The notes under the pieces: model-generated
Told to the model about the DNA's origin: nothing
Databases searched by the model: none
What the model saw: only the letters and a program-made list of their open reading frames with translations
Assembly (NCBI GenBank): GCA_950295325.1
Contig: OX485807.1
Location: 27,997,666 to 28,061,665 of the forward strand
Origin: Polytrichum commune
Lineage: Eukaryota; Streptophyta; Polytrichopsida; Polytrichales; Polytrichaceae
Direction of reading: 5' to 3'
Length of the DNA stretch: 64,000 bases
Shown here: positions 11,843 to 24,716 of the stretch, one piece after another
Layout: every line of letters begins with the position of its first letter
How positions within the stretch are numbered: the stretch's first letter is position 1
Translations under genes and position numbers: made by a program

Positions 11843-12812
11843 GGTTGCAACCCTTGCTAGCCCCCTTAACAATATTGACCATTTTCATTTCTAGCAAGGA
11901 TTACGAGCGGTAACCTTTCGCATTTTGCCATGCGAATGGTTAACTCCCCATACCGCGGACCTTAGTTCATAGGAGTGGAACCAACCCTCCTACTTTGCTT
12001 TCGGGACTCACCCCTTAATCGGAAACCAATTCTTAGATGGGGACTTCCATCTATGAAAGTCCCATCTTATGTTGTTCATCACGTTGCCGGAGCAACACTA
12101 TAACAACCCGAACCATACTAGGCAACTATGGCCTCACATTGGGCCAATGCCCATGGAGGCCATGCCATTCAACCTCGGGTGGGTTCTACCACACCACCTT
12201 ATCCATATAAGCCTCTAGGACTTTTGGCAAGGCCCCTACCTCACTGTCAAGAAACCTTTTGTCTCTCTACCAAGAGTTGGGGCCAAGTAGACATTTATCC
12301 TTAGCCGTTGGGGCTAGAAGCCCCCAACAACTTCAAAACACCATAACTTCCTTGTATGATCTTAGATGATAACATCCAACCACTGCATCCTCATCTACGG
12401 TTCAAGCAGATGCTGATGGACTCCTCACTTACCCCATTCAAGCAAGTATTGAGAAAGTTATGCGTGTCCAAACCTTGACAGTCCTGAGAGCCACTCCCAG
12501 GCCACTGCTGCAGCAGAGCGCTGTCCCGGGACAGCGCCCCACTCCAATTGCCATATCTCCTAGCTCACACCTCCGATTGAGGTGTTCTTGAGCATTCTAG
12601 AATCAACACGCCATAAGCTACACATAGCCAATGGCCTTATCCTCATGACTCCTTGTCTCTGTGGGTGGGAGGCGTTCCCAACGCCGGGGCCCTCACCCAT
12701 ACTAGAATCACTTGGGCCCTCTCAACAACGGCGCCACAAGTCCCGGGTGTCACTCCGGGTCCCCCTTGTGCCCATGGTGTTTCGGGCACTCCTCATGGAG
12801 AGGTGCGCGATA
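11843..12812 (-). repeat. Second LTR copy, reverse orientation
   Basis: A further reverse-complement copy of the same LTR of about 970 bp, ending GGTGCGCGATA. It retains most of the palindrome around 12517-12538. It is more diverged than the 6882-7854 copy. It forms a tandem LTR pair with 10867-11811, with no internal region left between them. Confidence 0.8.
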
Positions 12813-14097
12813 GGGGGGGAGAGGTTGAACCAGGTGGACTAGCTGACTAGACCGCTAGTCCGCCCGATGTGGCAAGGCTATTAGAGTAATGAGTACAATA
12901 GATGTATGTTGATTGCTTTAGAGAATTCAATAGATAATTTCATAATCAAACCATTGCTATGTATTTGAAGCTCAAGTAATTTGGAGCTATCATGGTACAA
13001 ACCAATCTCTTCACACCAAATGTTTTTTTTTTAAGTATTCCTACAAGTAAATATGCCAAATGCAAGCAAATACACCACAACCCCAACTTTGATTTTACAT
13101 AAACATTGAGAAATATGCTCACATATAATAGATAAAGGGCTCAATTGATGTAGGAATTGATATAGAATTTAATGTAGAAATTGAATGCTTAAATCAATCT
13201 GCAATACATGTAGCAGAAGCCATACATGTGAAAAATAGGGAGAAAGCATATTCAGAGTGAAGAAAGGGAAGGAGAGTAAAGAGGGAAACATCCACCCATT
13301 GAGTGGCTCCCACTTGTGACTCATCCAACACACTCTATAGCTTGGCAATGGATTGACACCGATTTAGCTTCTATCCATGGCATGTACGAGTGTGTTCGTT
13401 ACCTTGCCCAAGCCATCACCACATAATGGACATAGCCTAATAGTCATCGAGTAATTCGACCTTAAGTGTACATTTTTTGCTATGCACCCACTTCTCACAG
13501 GATATGAAAGATGCAATTAGTGTGAGATGATTGACATGTCCAAATTGTGGCCGTAGGTACAATCCTCTGAGTTTTGGAGCTCACAAGAATAACTTATGCA
13601 TTATCAAAATGAATATTCTTAAGCTTGTCAAATGGACATTCAAGTCCCTCCAATTATGTTTGACTATTGAACTTAGAATGACTAGCTTAGCAAATTTTGA
13701 GCTAGTAAGGTATGGTTTTACATTAGGGCGTAAATTTGTCTTAAGAGACTTAGAGTCTAAAACACTCATTAATGAACTTTACTTTCGGACTTAAGATTGG
13801 ACCCATACACGAAGATTGATTTCTCAAACTAGGAAGAGTATATTCTAATGACGAGATGTAAAGGGAAAGTGATGCCACTTTGACACCGCTTCAATTTCTC
13901 ATACTTTGGACCCAAACCCTAGTGTAAACCACTTGGATCCAATTTTTTGCTCTTAACAAATAGGATCACTTAATTTTAGAGTTTCTTTGGTCTTGAAGGA
14001 TAGCATACCTTAGTGCCTTGGTAGCTTGAAACTAAAACGAGGGAGAGAAATGCAAAGCCCGTCACTGCCCGTCAATCCGGAGGGAGGGGCTTCGGAA
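12813..14097. other. Gene-free stretch upstream of RPL15
   Basis: AT-rich sequence with no readable gene. Bases about 13486-13690 are a member of a dispersed repeat also seen near 23925-24125 and 43365-43510 (shared pattern: TCTCAYAGGATAYGAA, then a TCCAAAT block and an ATCTTATTCATTATCAA-like block). Confidence 0.5.
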
Positions 14098-14103
14098 TTA
14101 GGG

Positions 14104-14112
14104 TTAGGGTTT
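14104..14112 (+). promoter_or_regulatory. Telo-box upstream of RPL15
   Basis: TTAGGGTTT, preceded by another TTAGGG, lies 120 bp before the RPL15 start codon. Telo-boxes are a known feature of plant promoters for ribosomal protein and translation genes. Confidence 0.6.
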
Positions 14113-14231
14113 GGGCTGAGGGTTGGGTGCAGCAGTTTATGTGCTGGGAGGGAGAAGTAAGGTCTCTCTTTTGCGATCGCCATCGCCAGGCCCAAGCTCC
14201 ATACGGCCGCAACACCCTCTCCCTTAGCGCC

Positions 14232-14846
14232 ATGGGTGCCTACAAGTATGTTGAGGAGCTATGGCGCAAGAAGCAGTCCGATGTGCTGCGTTTCTTGTTG
14301 CGTGTGCGCTGCTGGGAGTACAGGCAGCTACCCGGCATCGTCCGCATCACTCGTCCCACTCGTCCTGACAAAGCCCGTCGCCTCGGTTACAAGGCGAAGC
14401 AAGGATACGTGGTGTACCGCATCCGAGTTCGCCGTGGAGGCAGGAAGAGGCCTGTGGCAAAGGGAATTGTGTACGGAAAGCCCAAGAACCAGGGTATCAC
14501 ACAGCTCAAGTTCCAGCGTAACTTGCGATCGGTAGCTGAGGAGCGCGCAGGACGCAAGCTCGGAGGACTTAGGGTTCTGAACTCGTACTGGATCAACCAG
14601 GACTCGACCTATAAGTACTTCGAGATTATCTTGGTCGACCCTGCCCATACTGTTATCCGCAAGGACCCCAGGATCAACTGGATTGTGAATCCTGTGCACA
14701 AGCACCGTGAGTTGCGAGGACTTACCTCCGCAGGCAAGAAGTACCGTGGTCTTCGCGGCAGAGGCCATCTGTACACGAAGGCTCGCCCCTCAATTCGCGC
14801 TACTTGGAAGCGCAACAACACTCTGTCTCTCAAGCGCTACCGATGA
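14232..14846 (+). CDS. RPL15: 60S ribosomal protein L15 (eL15)
   Basis: A 204-residue protein beginning [17 protein letters not shown] and ending NTLSLKRYR, the full normal length of eL15, a core rRNA-binding protein of the large cytosolic subunit. Conserved blocks seen include [34 protein letters not shown], the [15 protein letters not shown] segment and [19 protein letters not shown]. The chosen ATG sits in a strong context (GCGCCATGG). The frame is open further upstream to 14127, but that extension has no family counterpart. The gene has no intron. A telo-box and a GGCCCA element lie upstream, as expected for a ribosomal protein promoter. The frame is intact, so the gene is probably functional. 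Confidence 0.98.
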   Translation: MGAYKYVEELWRKKQSDVLRFLLRVRCWEYRQLPGIVRITRPTRPDKARRLGYKAKQGYVVYRIRVRRGGRKRPVAKGIVYGKPKNQGITQLKFQRNLRSVAEERAGRKLGGLRVLNSYWINQDSTYKYFEIILVDPAHTVIRKDPRINWIVNPVHKHRELRGLTSAGKKYRGLRGRGHLYTKARPSIRATWKRNNTLSLKRYR

Positions 14847-16200
14847 GTGTCATTTCAATATTGGAGGAGTCAGTTCCGGGATTTCCTCCTAAGGGTCAGT
14901 ATTTGTTTCTCATACGAGGATTTGCTGTCATACTTCTTCCGGGCACTTTTTCTCTTCACATTTCACATGTGAGTTAAGGTGTAATGTGCTTTTCACATAT
15001 ATGTCAATGCCTTTGATTGCACCAATCTCTCATTAATGTCTTTATGCTACATGTGTTTGTCTCAAATCCCTGCATGTTTTAGGTTATCTCCCAGGGAGAT
15101 CAGGAGCATTTAGGGATTTATCGAGGTCGTTATTGTCCCTCTTGAGGCCTGATTATCAGGTTTGTTCGAACATTCTTTGAGCTTTCGCCCTAGTATCAGA
15201 TTCGAGAATTAGGGTGGACTGGAGCCAGTAATGGAATCTGCATTCGCAACATTCTCTTCGTGCTTCAATGAAGTTCCTGCACTTGCGAGTTATATCTGCA
15301 AGGACAGGAAAGCATGCCTTTTTCTAAGCCCGTGTTCTCTGTATGCAATAGATGACAATGAGCAACGTCCATAAGACTCCAGGTGGCGGTCTTCAGTATG
15401 CAATGTTTTTAACACAGTAACATGGAATTGTGGGATGACTTGGCATAAAACCCAGACCTTAATTGTCAACTAGTGTATGATTTCAATACCCTAGCATTCA
15501 ACTGTCTGTGATCATGCTTAGACAGGAGGTAGTATCACCTGTATGCATACGGCTGTCTGTGTAGCAATCGTGATCTCAACCATTTCTAGGTTCTTAACCT
15601 TAGAGGAGTAAAATCATCAACTGTCTATGAAGATTTTCATTGTTGTGGGCCGAAATATTTATGTTTCAAATACAGTATGAGGTAAGTGAACTCTGATTTT
15701 TTTTTTCTCAGAATTTTCAAGCAGTACTAGACCTTTGTTTCAGATGAAGATTAGGTTAGGAAAGGGAGTTCAGCCAATTGTTAATCAATAATTGCCAGAA
15801 TATGTTCATTTTCTTCTATTCTCTTTATATCATAAAGAAGGGTTTCGTTTTTAATAGACTGTAGTCCGAGGGTCCGATACAAATGATGTGCTTGGATGTA
15901 ATTGTGTTTAGATATGCGTTGCAGTGGCAGCACATGTGCATCAATGGGTTTTGCTTCGTTATTAGGTAGACAGGTCAGCATATACGTACAAAAGAATTCT
16001 ATCTTACAATGCCGATGTCCAGAGTTTGTATTTGAACATACTCATGGAAATCTCTTTGTCCACCTTCATTCGGACCACTGAAGGCGTTTATTAGAACTCA
16101 CCATGCGATTCATTGGTCCCAAGTTCCTGTCGTCAAGCACGAACTTGGAACTAATATCACACTTTAAGAGGAACTCCAGAAAAGCACTTGGTGCCGCACT
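14847..16200. other. RPL15 3' flank and gene-free stretch
   Basis: The first few hundred bases probably hold the RPL15 3' UTR. The rest shows no readable gene, only short chance frames. Confidence 0.5.
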
Positions 16201-16204
16201 TCAT

Positions 16205-16440
16205 ACCGCACTAAACACTTGGTGCATTCGAGTAACCTTGCCCTAATGGAGCTGCAGAGTTTTGAAACATCCAACCCATTTTGTTAGCCTCCATCTAGTA
16301 TAATACTTTATCAACGCCGCACTGAGCACTTGGTGCATTCGAGTAGTTTTGCAGAGATTTGAAATATATAACTTACTGTGTCAGCCTCGATCTAGTCCAA
16401 TATATCGTCAGCGCCGCACTAGGCACTTGGTGCTTCAAGA
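16205..16440. repeat. Short tandem repeat, about 100-115-bp unit
   Basis: The motif CGCACTNNRCACTTGGTGC recurs near 16207, 16318 and 16413. It is followed in the first two copies by ATTCGAGTA and a similar downstream stretch (TTTGAAA..., then AGCCTC.ATCTAGT). Two full units and a partial third are present. Confidence 0.7.
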
Positions 16441-17247
16441 GGAGTTGTCACCCAGGTTCTCCACCTGCAACATGAGTGCTGAAAGTTTTGGCTGCCAAGT
16501 AGGGGCAGTCACATGCAACTTCGAAGTGATCACATGCAAATTAAAGGTCACGTGTGTGTTTTCGAAAAAGGCCGTGTCCTGTTATGCATTTAGACATGGG
16601 AATGAGATTACATTAGTGAAGTTTTCAAATTGCAGATTTTCTGGAATTATCCCACTGTAGATTTCAGATCGAAATTTTCAATCTCAAATCTTAAGGCTTT
16701 TGTCACTTGGAGAATGAGTGTTACAATTTACAGTCGCAATCTCTTTCACATGATATTTAAAAGTACAAGTTTATCGTTTTATTATACAACAGTAAACCCC
16801 TTTCATATGGTCGTTTGTGACCAACACTATTTACAACAACACTGATAAAACCATTTGAAACAAATAAAATTAAAAGTTACATATTAAATTACAAACATTG
16901 ATCATTTTTCCATCTTTCCACGTCTTTCGACACAAATACTATGTCGAGAGATATATACAATATTCTAGCTCTGATCTTCCCTTCCATAGTCTGCAGAAAG
17001 TCAAAATATTCTGAGATCTAAACTCTTCTGAAAAACTGTGGTCTTCACCAGGAGCTGCCATACTTGTACACATGAATGATGTTGATTACCTCCAATTGCA
17101 TGACTGGTGGAAGGGTGATAGCTAAACGCTACACAAATTACACAGGTGGTTGAAAATAGCGAATGATTGGTTTCTGTGGAGAAGAGCTATTGAACATTCA
17201 ATGTTATGAATTGGAGACACAAGATGGTCCAGAAGCTAAGTAACATG
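16441..17247. other. Gene-free stretch downstream of the DnaJ gene
   Basis: No readable gene on either strand. The last part probably contains the 3' UTR of the minus-strand DnaJ-ferredoxin gene, whose stop codon is at 17248-17250. Confidence 0.5.
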
Positions 17248-20200
17248 TCATTTTACAGCAGCCTTCTTTTGAGAATCAGTTTCACTCTCTGATTCAGATC
17301 GTGCAGCTAGGATGCGCATGCGCTGACGGTCCACACCTTGCCTTGAATACTCTCGCCAACGCCGGGATGCTGCAGCTGTTTTTGCAGCTCGCTCCCGGGT
17401 CCCTAAGTCATCTGACATCAAGAGCAATGTACTCAGTCGGTTGTTAATAAACATACAACAGTACTTAAGATGCTACTCTCATGTCATGTAGAGAAACTAA
17501 GGGCCACTTTTACACTAGGGCCAAGGACAATAACCATGAAATTGTGAGGGCCCTTGAAATTCATCTGAACATATCATGGAAAAGTGAAATTGAATTTGTA
17601 TGGACAAAATAGCGCAACCGGTCTCTTGACTGAATCCTATTTCATGTGGGGCTTTCCAAAAACTAAGTTGTAATAAACCAAGGGTTGTAACTTGTGAAAT
17701 TTTAAAGTGTCAAGGACTCCCAATCTTGTGTTAGACCCACCTCATATTTGAGGTGGGCTTGATGCAAAATCCATAGCCCATGAAACATTATCCATTTCAT
17801 GCCATGTACGACTCCACGTAGGTTTTTCATCCATTCAAACTTCCTTGATCCCTTAGGCACTCAACCTCTAGTGTAAAGTGGACTGAGGTGGGACAGACTT
17901 GGCCTTTTCCACCACTGCGATTTTAAATTTCAATGGTCACAGGCACTCAAGCTCAAATGTAAAGTGACCCTGACTCAAAGATCAACATACCCACCCAATA
18001 CAAACATTAATAGAACATTCATGAAACATTCCACCCCTCGTAGTCAAAAAACAATGGACTTCCAACCAAGGCATTGGAAAATGTACCTGGCCTGTAATCT
18101 TCATCGCCTCCTGGTTGCCTCCACATACCTTGCCACCATGCACCAGTGGAGCTGTTGCCTTTCTCCTTCATCATCCGAATGCGCGCACGATCCTACAAAG
18201 TCATAAATATAATAAGGTAGGAAACTCTAAAGCAGTCAGTGCTTACATTGTTTCAGTTCTTTTGCAATTCAAGCTCCATCAGTATTTTGGAATAGGGAGC
18301 ACAAATTGACCCACTTAAGAGAAATCCTTGCAATCTCAATGTCATTGCAAACCATGTTAGTAGTGCATAGCCATTGTTGTCACATCCTCACAGACTACTC
18401 AGTGTGAACTGAAAATTGTAATCCTTTGATTTTTAAAGGTCACTCACTCATCAACTGACTTTACCTGAAGTAAACACCAGTAGCCGATTGCCACTCTTAA
18501 ACTGTGTACAGCTGTAAATTGTGGAACATGTGTTGCTATGGCAGCCTCTACATATAAGGTGCTTGTTAACCTTTTATCCAGGGCAGAGTTGCACATATTT
18601 CCAAGTTAAAAGACTTGCAGGAAATTCTATAAAAACCACATGAGGTAGTGGTGATCCAGTAATTATTCATTGTGACTTTACAAGCACATCATGTCATGAT
18701 GAGGGTGAACGCCAGCATACCAAAGCCTTCGCTTGACGCTTCTCCCATCTCCAGCTTGCCTACAAAGCTCATCTTTAATGTCAGCGCCACAAGCAACTCA
18801 TAACGCAGCCTCATATCTAAATATGTTTTCATCAATCCATATCAAGCTACTTAAGGTACACGCTATTAGCTGGCACTCTGGCTGACCTGATTTGACTTAA
18901 ATAGGTCAGATCATGTTGTCCAATTCCCATGGCCTTTAAAACCACAAGCACCACTTCTGGACAACATTGAAATGGTGCAATAACATCACTATCCCACAAT
19001 AGTTTATTGCTTGCATAAAATCAGAAAAGTCATCACATCAGGTATTGGAGTTTGAATTCGATATTGTACCTGAGCGAAGACGTCAGGAGATTGGTAACCC
19101 ATACCTGACAGCATCATGCCTACCTGAAGGACATCAAGAATAAAATTCCCAAAGGAATTACACTTTCATGACCCCAGAAAGTACTCTTAAGTGACTGAAA
19201 AATCATTGAGCAGAAACAGGACCATAGAAACTTCAAAGTTGATCAACAGCAGAATAAATGTACTTTGAAATTAGACATTTGTTTGTAGGGCCCATTGTAG
19301 GACACTGAAATTCAGTAGTCCATGCACTTGACATGAAGCCTCATCAATACAGAGAGCGGTTTGAAAATAGCTATCTGACTAGGCTTCAAAGGTAAGGTTT
19401 GTGGTGCATACATTTACTCGCTCAACTCTTCTCATCTCGTCCTCCAGTAGAGTCAGTTGTGCAGCTGTAACCCAATGAATGCAATCTACAGGGCTGCAAT
19501 AGTGCTGATAAGAGTGTGATATACATAGAAAAACCCAAAGGAAATTTCCTAGGTTGCACAAGATTCTGAAACAATTGCATCATTCTCTCTTGATCATATT
19601 CCACTTCCCCAAAGTATTTATCTCAATCAATCTCATTAATTGGACAACCCTTCAACTTAGTGTCACATAGTCATAATACACTCTGTTCATAACACAAGCA
19701 AAAAGCACTCGAGGTTCTTCAGGAGTTTGAGATCATGTAAATGGATAGCCTTAACACAAGTTTTGAGCTTTACCATGTCTCAATTGCCTCTTGTGCTGAC
19801 CGTACATCTCCCAGTTGGCAAAATACACGTGCTCTTCCATATTCTTCCTCAATTTCAAATGTGTCAGGGGCTGTGTTAGCACAGTTCTTGCAACCTGCAG
19901 CCAATAATTAACATAATAAATGAGTTTCTGTTTATATTATTGAAACCTAGCCTCTTCACCCTGCCATCTGAAACCATTAGACCTATGTGACACATCAATC
20001 ATTCAAAGGTTTATCACATGGTCAAGGACATTCTGTTTGCCCATCGTCTGAGAAGCTCACAAAAAATTTGAACACAGGATAGAGTGAGAAATCTCCAACT
20101 TCTATACACCAAAATTGGCATTCCTAAAGTCACCTAGACTAGGTCAGATGACTAGTTGATCATGTTGATATCCTACTTTCACCATAATCTCAGGAAAAAC

Positions 20201-22332
20201 CCATAACCAAATGATTCCCTAGTGCCTCTATCCAAATCGATCGATCTGCTTCAATCCATGACCAACCAATACATGGCTAGGCTCAGATACCAATTGCACC
20301 ACCCTTTTCTACAAAGAAATAATACAGTGATTCCACACACGACACAAGGATTAGGAGCTCTTGAACTAGGTGCCTTAAAAATTGTATCCCAGCTTAACAA
20401 CAATATTAATTGTGATATACCTTAGTGGTAGAGATTTCATTGATTGGTTGATTGTTCGATGACGAAGGATGACTAGCCATTCTTAGCGCATGAGCAGATG
20501 GTGACTGGAGTCGGGCAACTCCACAGGATGAAATTGTGTACAAGGGTCAAAGCCCACAAATGATTTGTGCAGGGGAGTTAGACAACTTGCAATGGAAGAT
20601 CTTCGTGTTGGATTTAGACAGCTCCAACTACATGATATGGATTGGAGTTAACATGGATGGGTGATGTAGATTGGAGTTGTCTAGTTCCAACTTAATCCAT
20701 CTATCCACACTAGGGAGGCAATTATATAAAGACTGGAGCTCTTACCAATGCACGTGAATTCATCGACAAAACAATGATCGCGCTCTTGATTTGAGTTTAA
20801 GAAAGGATTTGCAGACGTCAGAGCATAACCGTTAATTTCATCATAGACCAATCGTTGTTCAGGATCACTGAGCACCTGCCACCTCACCCTTACACAGATA
20901 AGTAGAGCACAACAGCTAATGCTAATCCACTGAAGAGGTGATTTAAATAACATATGCATAATGCATGTCGTCAAATCTCAAGAAGATTCTTAAATTGCAT
21001 CAATATTACAGAAACCATGAGAGAAAAAAGGTAAGACCAACACCTCGTAGATTTCATTTACAAACATGCAGAAGTCAGTCGAATCTGGATTATTGCCGCT
21101 TAAATCAGGGTGACACGCCTTCATGCACGAATAGTAAGCCTTCTTGATCTCCTCCGGTGTTGCATCAGGTGTCTGTTGCAAAAGGAGAGTAGTAGTTGAA
21201 TAATGAGCCTAGTAAACACAGCAAATATCCAGGCAATTGAAGGATCCATATATTGCTATGCCAATGTGCTGCCAACTTCGCATAACCATTTGCAGCCCTC
21301 ATTGACTACAGAAAGAAGGAAATGACCTTTGTAGGGCCGGGGAAATGAGGGCCACTTTACATTAGACCTTGAGAGCATCTGCGACCAAGGAAGTTTGATA
21401 GAATGAAAACCCTACATGGAGTCCAACGTGGCACGAAATGGATAATTTTTCATGTTCTACCAGATTTTGTGTCAAGCCCACCTCAAAGAAGTGGGTCTAG
21501 CACAAAAGCGGGACATCATGACACTTCAAAATCTCACAATCCTTGAGTTATTGTAACTTAGAAGGGACCACATGAATAAGTTGATGATGAAAGAACACTC
21601 GATTGAGAGCCTGGTCGAGTATGTCTTTACACTACACTTCAAGGCCTGTGATTACACAAAAGTCAATTTCAAATTCCACGGTAGTAGGGCCTCCGGATGA
21701 GTTTCAAGGGCCCTCACAACTTCATGTTCACGGCCCTTGGATATAGTGTAAAGTGGCCCTGAGAAGCTATGCTCACTCGAACCCGCCCACTCGACACTTT
21801 GTCCGACAAAAACATGTTCAGTTGACATGGTCACTCAATACTTTGTATGAACAAAAATAAGTCCAGTGAGCATTGAAAAAGTGTTGAAAAGACTTCGTGG
21901 TCACTTGACACTTTGATGCCAATTGAATGCCCTTTCTCATCCTAAACCAGCGCTAAAATCATGACTTCTGGTAAAGTTGCAACCAGACTTAATTAGGACC
22001 CTAAGTTCAGGTCAAAAAAAGTTCCAAGGGAACAAAAGCTTAAGAGTGCGTACCAGGCCAAGCACAGAATAAAAATCTTCAGCAATGGAGTCCCCATTCA
22101 GATCCACATCACCATCTCCACCCAAGCTTGCACGCACGATTTGGCTCTGTGAGCTTCTTCTACTACCCAGTCCTTGCTCGCCCTTCGCACTGAACAAATT
22201 GTGAAGACTTTGTGGCCCCAGATGTTTCAGAGCTGCGATGTGGATGTAATGGCGCTCACATTTGGGAGTGGGTGCCTTACAAGTGATGACGGAGGATGAT
22301 GGCATGGGCTGTAACAGGGTTGCCTGTGCCAT
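17248..22332 (-). CDS. DJC76: Chloroplast DnaJ protein with 4Fe-4S ferredoxin domain (DJC76-like), nine exons
   Basis: Exons in transcript order are 22332-22054, 21172-21044, 20875-20746, 19894-19774, 19493-19412, 19123-19070, 18759-18721, 18192-18087 and 17411-17248. All junctions are GT-AG and phases agree, giving 367 residues. Residues 1 to about 75 look like a plastid transit peptide. The J domain covers about 86-153 (DFYSVLGL, then AYYSCMKACHPDLSG with HPD at 114-116, then SDPEQRLVYDEING). A bacterial-type ferredoxin motif follows: Cys178, Cys181 and Cys184 in CIGCKNC, and Cys220 in ETCPVDCIHW, enough to bind one 4Fe-4S cluster. Next come LLEDEMRRVERVN, a WEKRQAK block and a basic, Ser/Glu-rich tail. 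This layout matches plant DnaJ-Fer co-chaperones of the plastid Hsp70 system. Two MITEs sit in introns 1 and 8. Exon boundaries are inferred by eye. Confidence 0.93.
17501..17970. mobile_element. MITE, GGGCCACTT family, copy 1 (in DJC76 intron 8)
   Basis: It starts GGGCCACTTTTACACTA and ends near GTAAAGTGACCC. The flanking triplets are TAA and TGA, so the duplication is imperfect. The middle holds the family palindrome (GACCCACCTCATATTTGAGGTGGG). It lies wholly inside the last intron of the minus-strand DnaJ gene. Confidence 0.75.
21349..21759. mobile_element. MITE, GGGCCACTT family, copy 2 (in DJC76 intron 1)
   Basis: Ends GGGCCACTTTACA and TGTAAAGTGGCCC are inverted repeats, flanked on both sides by TGA, a perfect 3-bp target duplication. 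The inner palindrome around AAGCCCACCTC...GTGGGTCT is present. Length 411 bp, no coding capacity. Confidence 0.85.
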
Positions 22333-23565
22333 GATTCTCGAAATGTCGACAACTTTGATAATAGTGAAAAGTGACCTAAGTCAATCCCAAAACCCGTAAT
22401 GATCTTGAAACCTGCAGAGTTTGTACAAGGCTTTAAGTTATACTATATCTCTAAGCGATGTGATGGGTGGGTTGTTGATGTTGATTAAGGGTTTCAATAA
22501 CATCACCGGCTTCTATGCAAAATTCTGTGAAAAGAACCGCTTCGAAAGGTGAGATAGGCAGGCGATTTGGGGCCAAGAATTGCAAGAAGTGGTAGACAAT
22601 GTCTCCTTTTCCTGCAGCTGAAGCAAAACACAAAATTGGCACTCCTACTCCCAAGAATCCGCCCAAGTCTTCAAGAACTCTCTAAACTTCCGAGACGACC
22701 CTTCTACTTCAAAAGCGCAAACCATAGACGACAAAGCGGAAGGCTAACATGTAGCTATGCTCTTCATCATCATCATCCGTGCAATGAACTACGCAAGGCT
22801 ATGCATGCATTCTTGGAGTCAAAAACTCGTCCCCTTCTCTTCCCTTCCCTTCCCTTCTCTCAAATTGGCGCCCAATACCTCCTGCCTGCTAAACCAAATT
22901 TGACCCTGCCTTCCTGCTTCACAAAGTCCACGTGCTGCCGGGAAACCTTGTACACAGGAGGACGGAACTCTTTTCTTCAATCGCACGCAAGCAGGCAGGC
23001 AGGAAGGAAGGAAGCAAGTCGGCAATCCGAAGAAGGCGAAGCGATGGTGATGGTTGCAGATTCCATCACGCCAACAATCGTTAGCGGGAGGACTCTCCGG
23101 ACTCCGAGTGATTGAGTGTCGAGTCAGGATTGTTGCAGCCAAAAAGTGGACTCCATGGCGATAGGTGGAATGAAGATCCCAGATGTGCCTGCTGCATCTG
23201 GAAGGCTGAGATTCTCAAGACAAACCAAAAAGGTCTGAACAGCACCAATTCCGGATGTTTAAGTTTAAGCTTGTTGTCTTCAGCTCATCGCTCCTCCAAG
23301 CTTTTCTTTCTCTCCTTCCTCCATTGCAACACACTTTAACCCCACCACTTGTCTTTCTATCCTAACCTTTTAACTTTCAAACTTCTCCTGTGTCTCTTAT
23401 TAATCTCTCCTATCACCGATCACATCGATCTCTCCTGCAAAAATATCTTCAATTTCGTTGACAACTCACCGTAGTAAATCTGACGACCGCTGTAAGTTAG
23501 AGTGATCTGCAACAGTTCCCCCACTTCTATGAATCCAACACGAAATTAACTAAGTAAGATATGCA
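22333..23565. other. Upstream region of the DnaJ gene, no further gene seen
   Basis: Contains a plus-strand frame at 22567-23115 without family resemblance and pyrimidine/purine simple tracts (CCCTTCCCTTCCCTT near 22840, AGGCAGGCAGGAAGGAAGG near 22992). Probably the DnaJ promoter and 5' UTR on the minus strand plus unrelated DNA. Confidence 0.4.
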
Positions 23566-23841
23566 GGTGTTATTCGTAATCGGACACATATATTCGAGTG
23601 GTGTGTGGTTAGGTGAGGATCAATGAATAAACACCTTGAAGACATATGTTTACAAGAGATTGGACAACATCTTCAAGTTTTATTAACTACTCCATACTTA
23701 ACATTGAACACAAATTGGGAGCACCCATGCATTCAGTTAAGTAATCAACAAACAAGCACTTCTGATAACCATAATTAAATTAGAAGATGTTGGTTTTTGG
23801 TAGAAGTCCGGAAACATATAAATAACACACTTAATAACACC
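23566..23841. repeat. Dispersed TIR element, copy 1
   Basis: Begins GGTGTTATTCG and ends AATAACACC, a short inverted repeat. The interior matches 25006-25371 in order (AATCGGACAC, GACATATGTT, AAATTGGGAG, CACTTCTGAT). A related end (CCGAATAACACC) occurs near 43593-43604. No target duplication was found. Confidence 0.5.
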
Positions 23842-24329
23842 CACATACCTTAGCAGGCCCCTCACATACAACTTCCTCTTTGTAGGTAAGGCAAATGGGT
23901 CCTAAATAGTTACTTTTTCCGACTAGCCCACTTCTCATAGGATATGAACACGTGATTAGCACAAAATGGTTAGCATATCCAAATCAAGGTTGCAATTACT
24001 TTCTCCATAGTTTTCGAAGCCCATATGAATATCTTACTCATTATCAAGTGAAGATTCATGTGCTCACTAAGTGGTCATATAGGTCCCCCCAATCATGTTG
24101 ATCATCGAACCTAGAATGCTTATCCTATTTTGAACACGTAGTCCAATCTCTTTTAAACACATGTCTTTTAGGTGTCCATTGTTGGAGCCACACCTAATCA
24201 CATACCACTCAAATATAGGTGCATGTGTAAGATATCGACACATGTAAGATGTTGCACTTTTCAGGTTGTGCATGGAAGTTTGATGCATTGTGGAGGAACT
24301 TTGCAATATGGGCCACCATGGTAATGAAC

Positions 24330-24716
24330 GGGGAGAACTGATCGCTAGTTACAGATGAACAAATTGAGTTTGAGAAATAATCAGCTGAAATTCAAGATAT
24401 CAGGGAAAATAACCATCATTTTAGAGAAAACTAAAAAATATACCTCAACGCTCAGCTTTAGGGGGGCAAACCGAAAGATCACACAACATCAGTGATCGGG
24501 GAGATTTTTGGGCATGAACGGTTGAGATCCTAATGTTTGAAAGTGCAACCGGTTACATGTTGACATCCTCCGGTTTTCCTTTATTAAGTTAGGGTATATT
24601 CTATAGATTCCTCTAAAATGATCGGTAATTTTCCTGTCAACCAGTTATTTCTCAAACTCAACCGGTTCATCTGTAACTAACTAGGATTTTGATCGATTAT
24701 GCCCAAAAATCTCCCC
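24330..24716. mobile_element. MITE cluster, GGGGAGA family
   Basis: The outer ends are GGGGAGAACTG and AAAATCTCCCC. A second left end (GGGGAGATTTTTGGGC) at 24498 begins another copy in the opposite sense, so the 387 bp are two copies head to head or nested. The shared core is CAAATTGAGTTTGAGAAATAA and its complement. Other copies lie at 38514-38704 and from about 50291. Confidence 0.7.

Noticed and set aside
14127-14231. N-terminal extension of RPL15
   Set aside because: No counterpart in eL15; the ATG at 14232 has a strong context and gives the exact family length.
22567-23115. Plus-strand 182-codon frame
   Set aside because: No family resemblance, low-complexity stretches, and it overlaps the likely DnaJ promoter.
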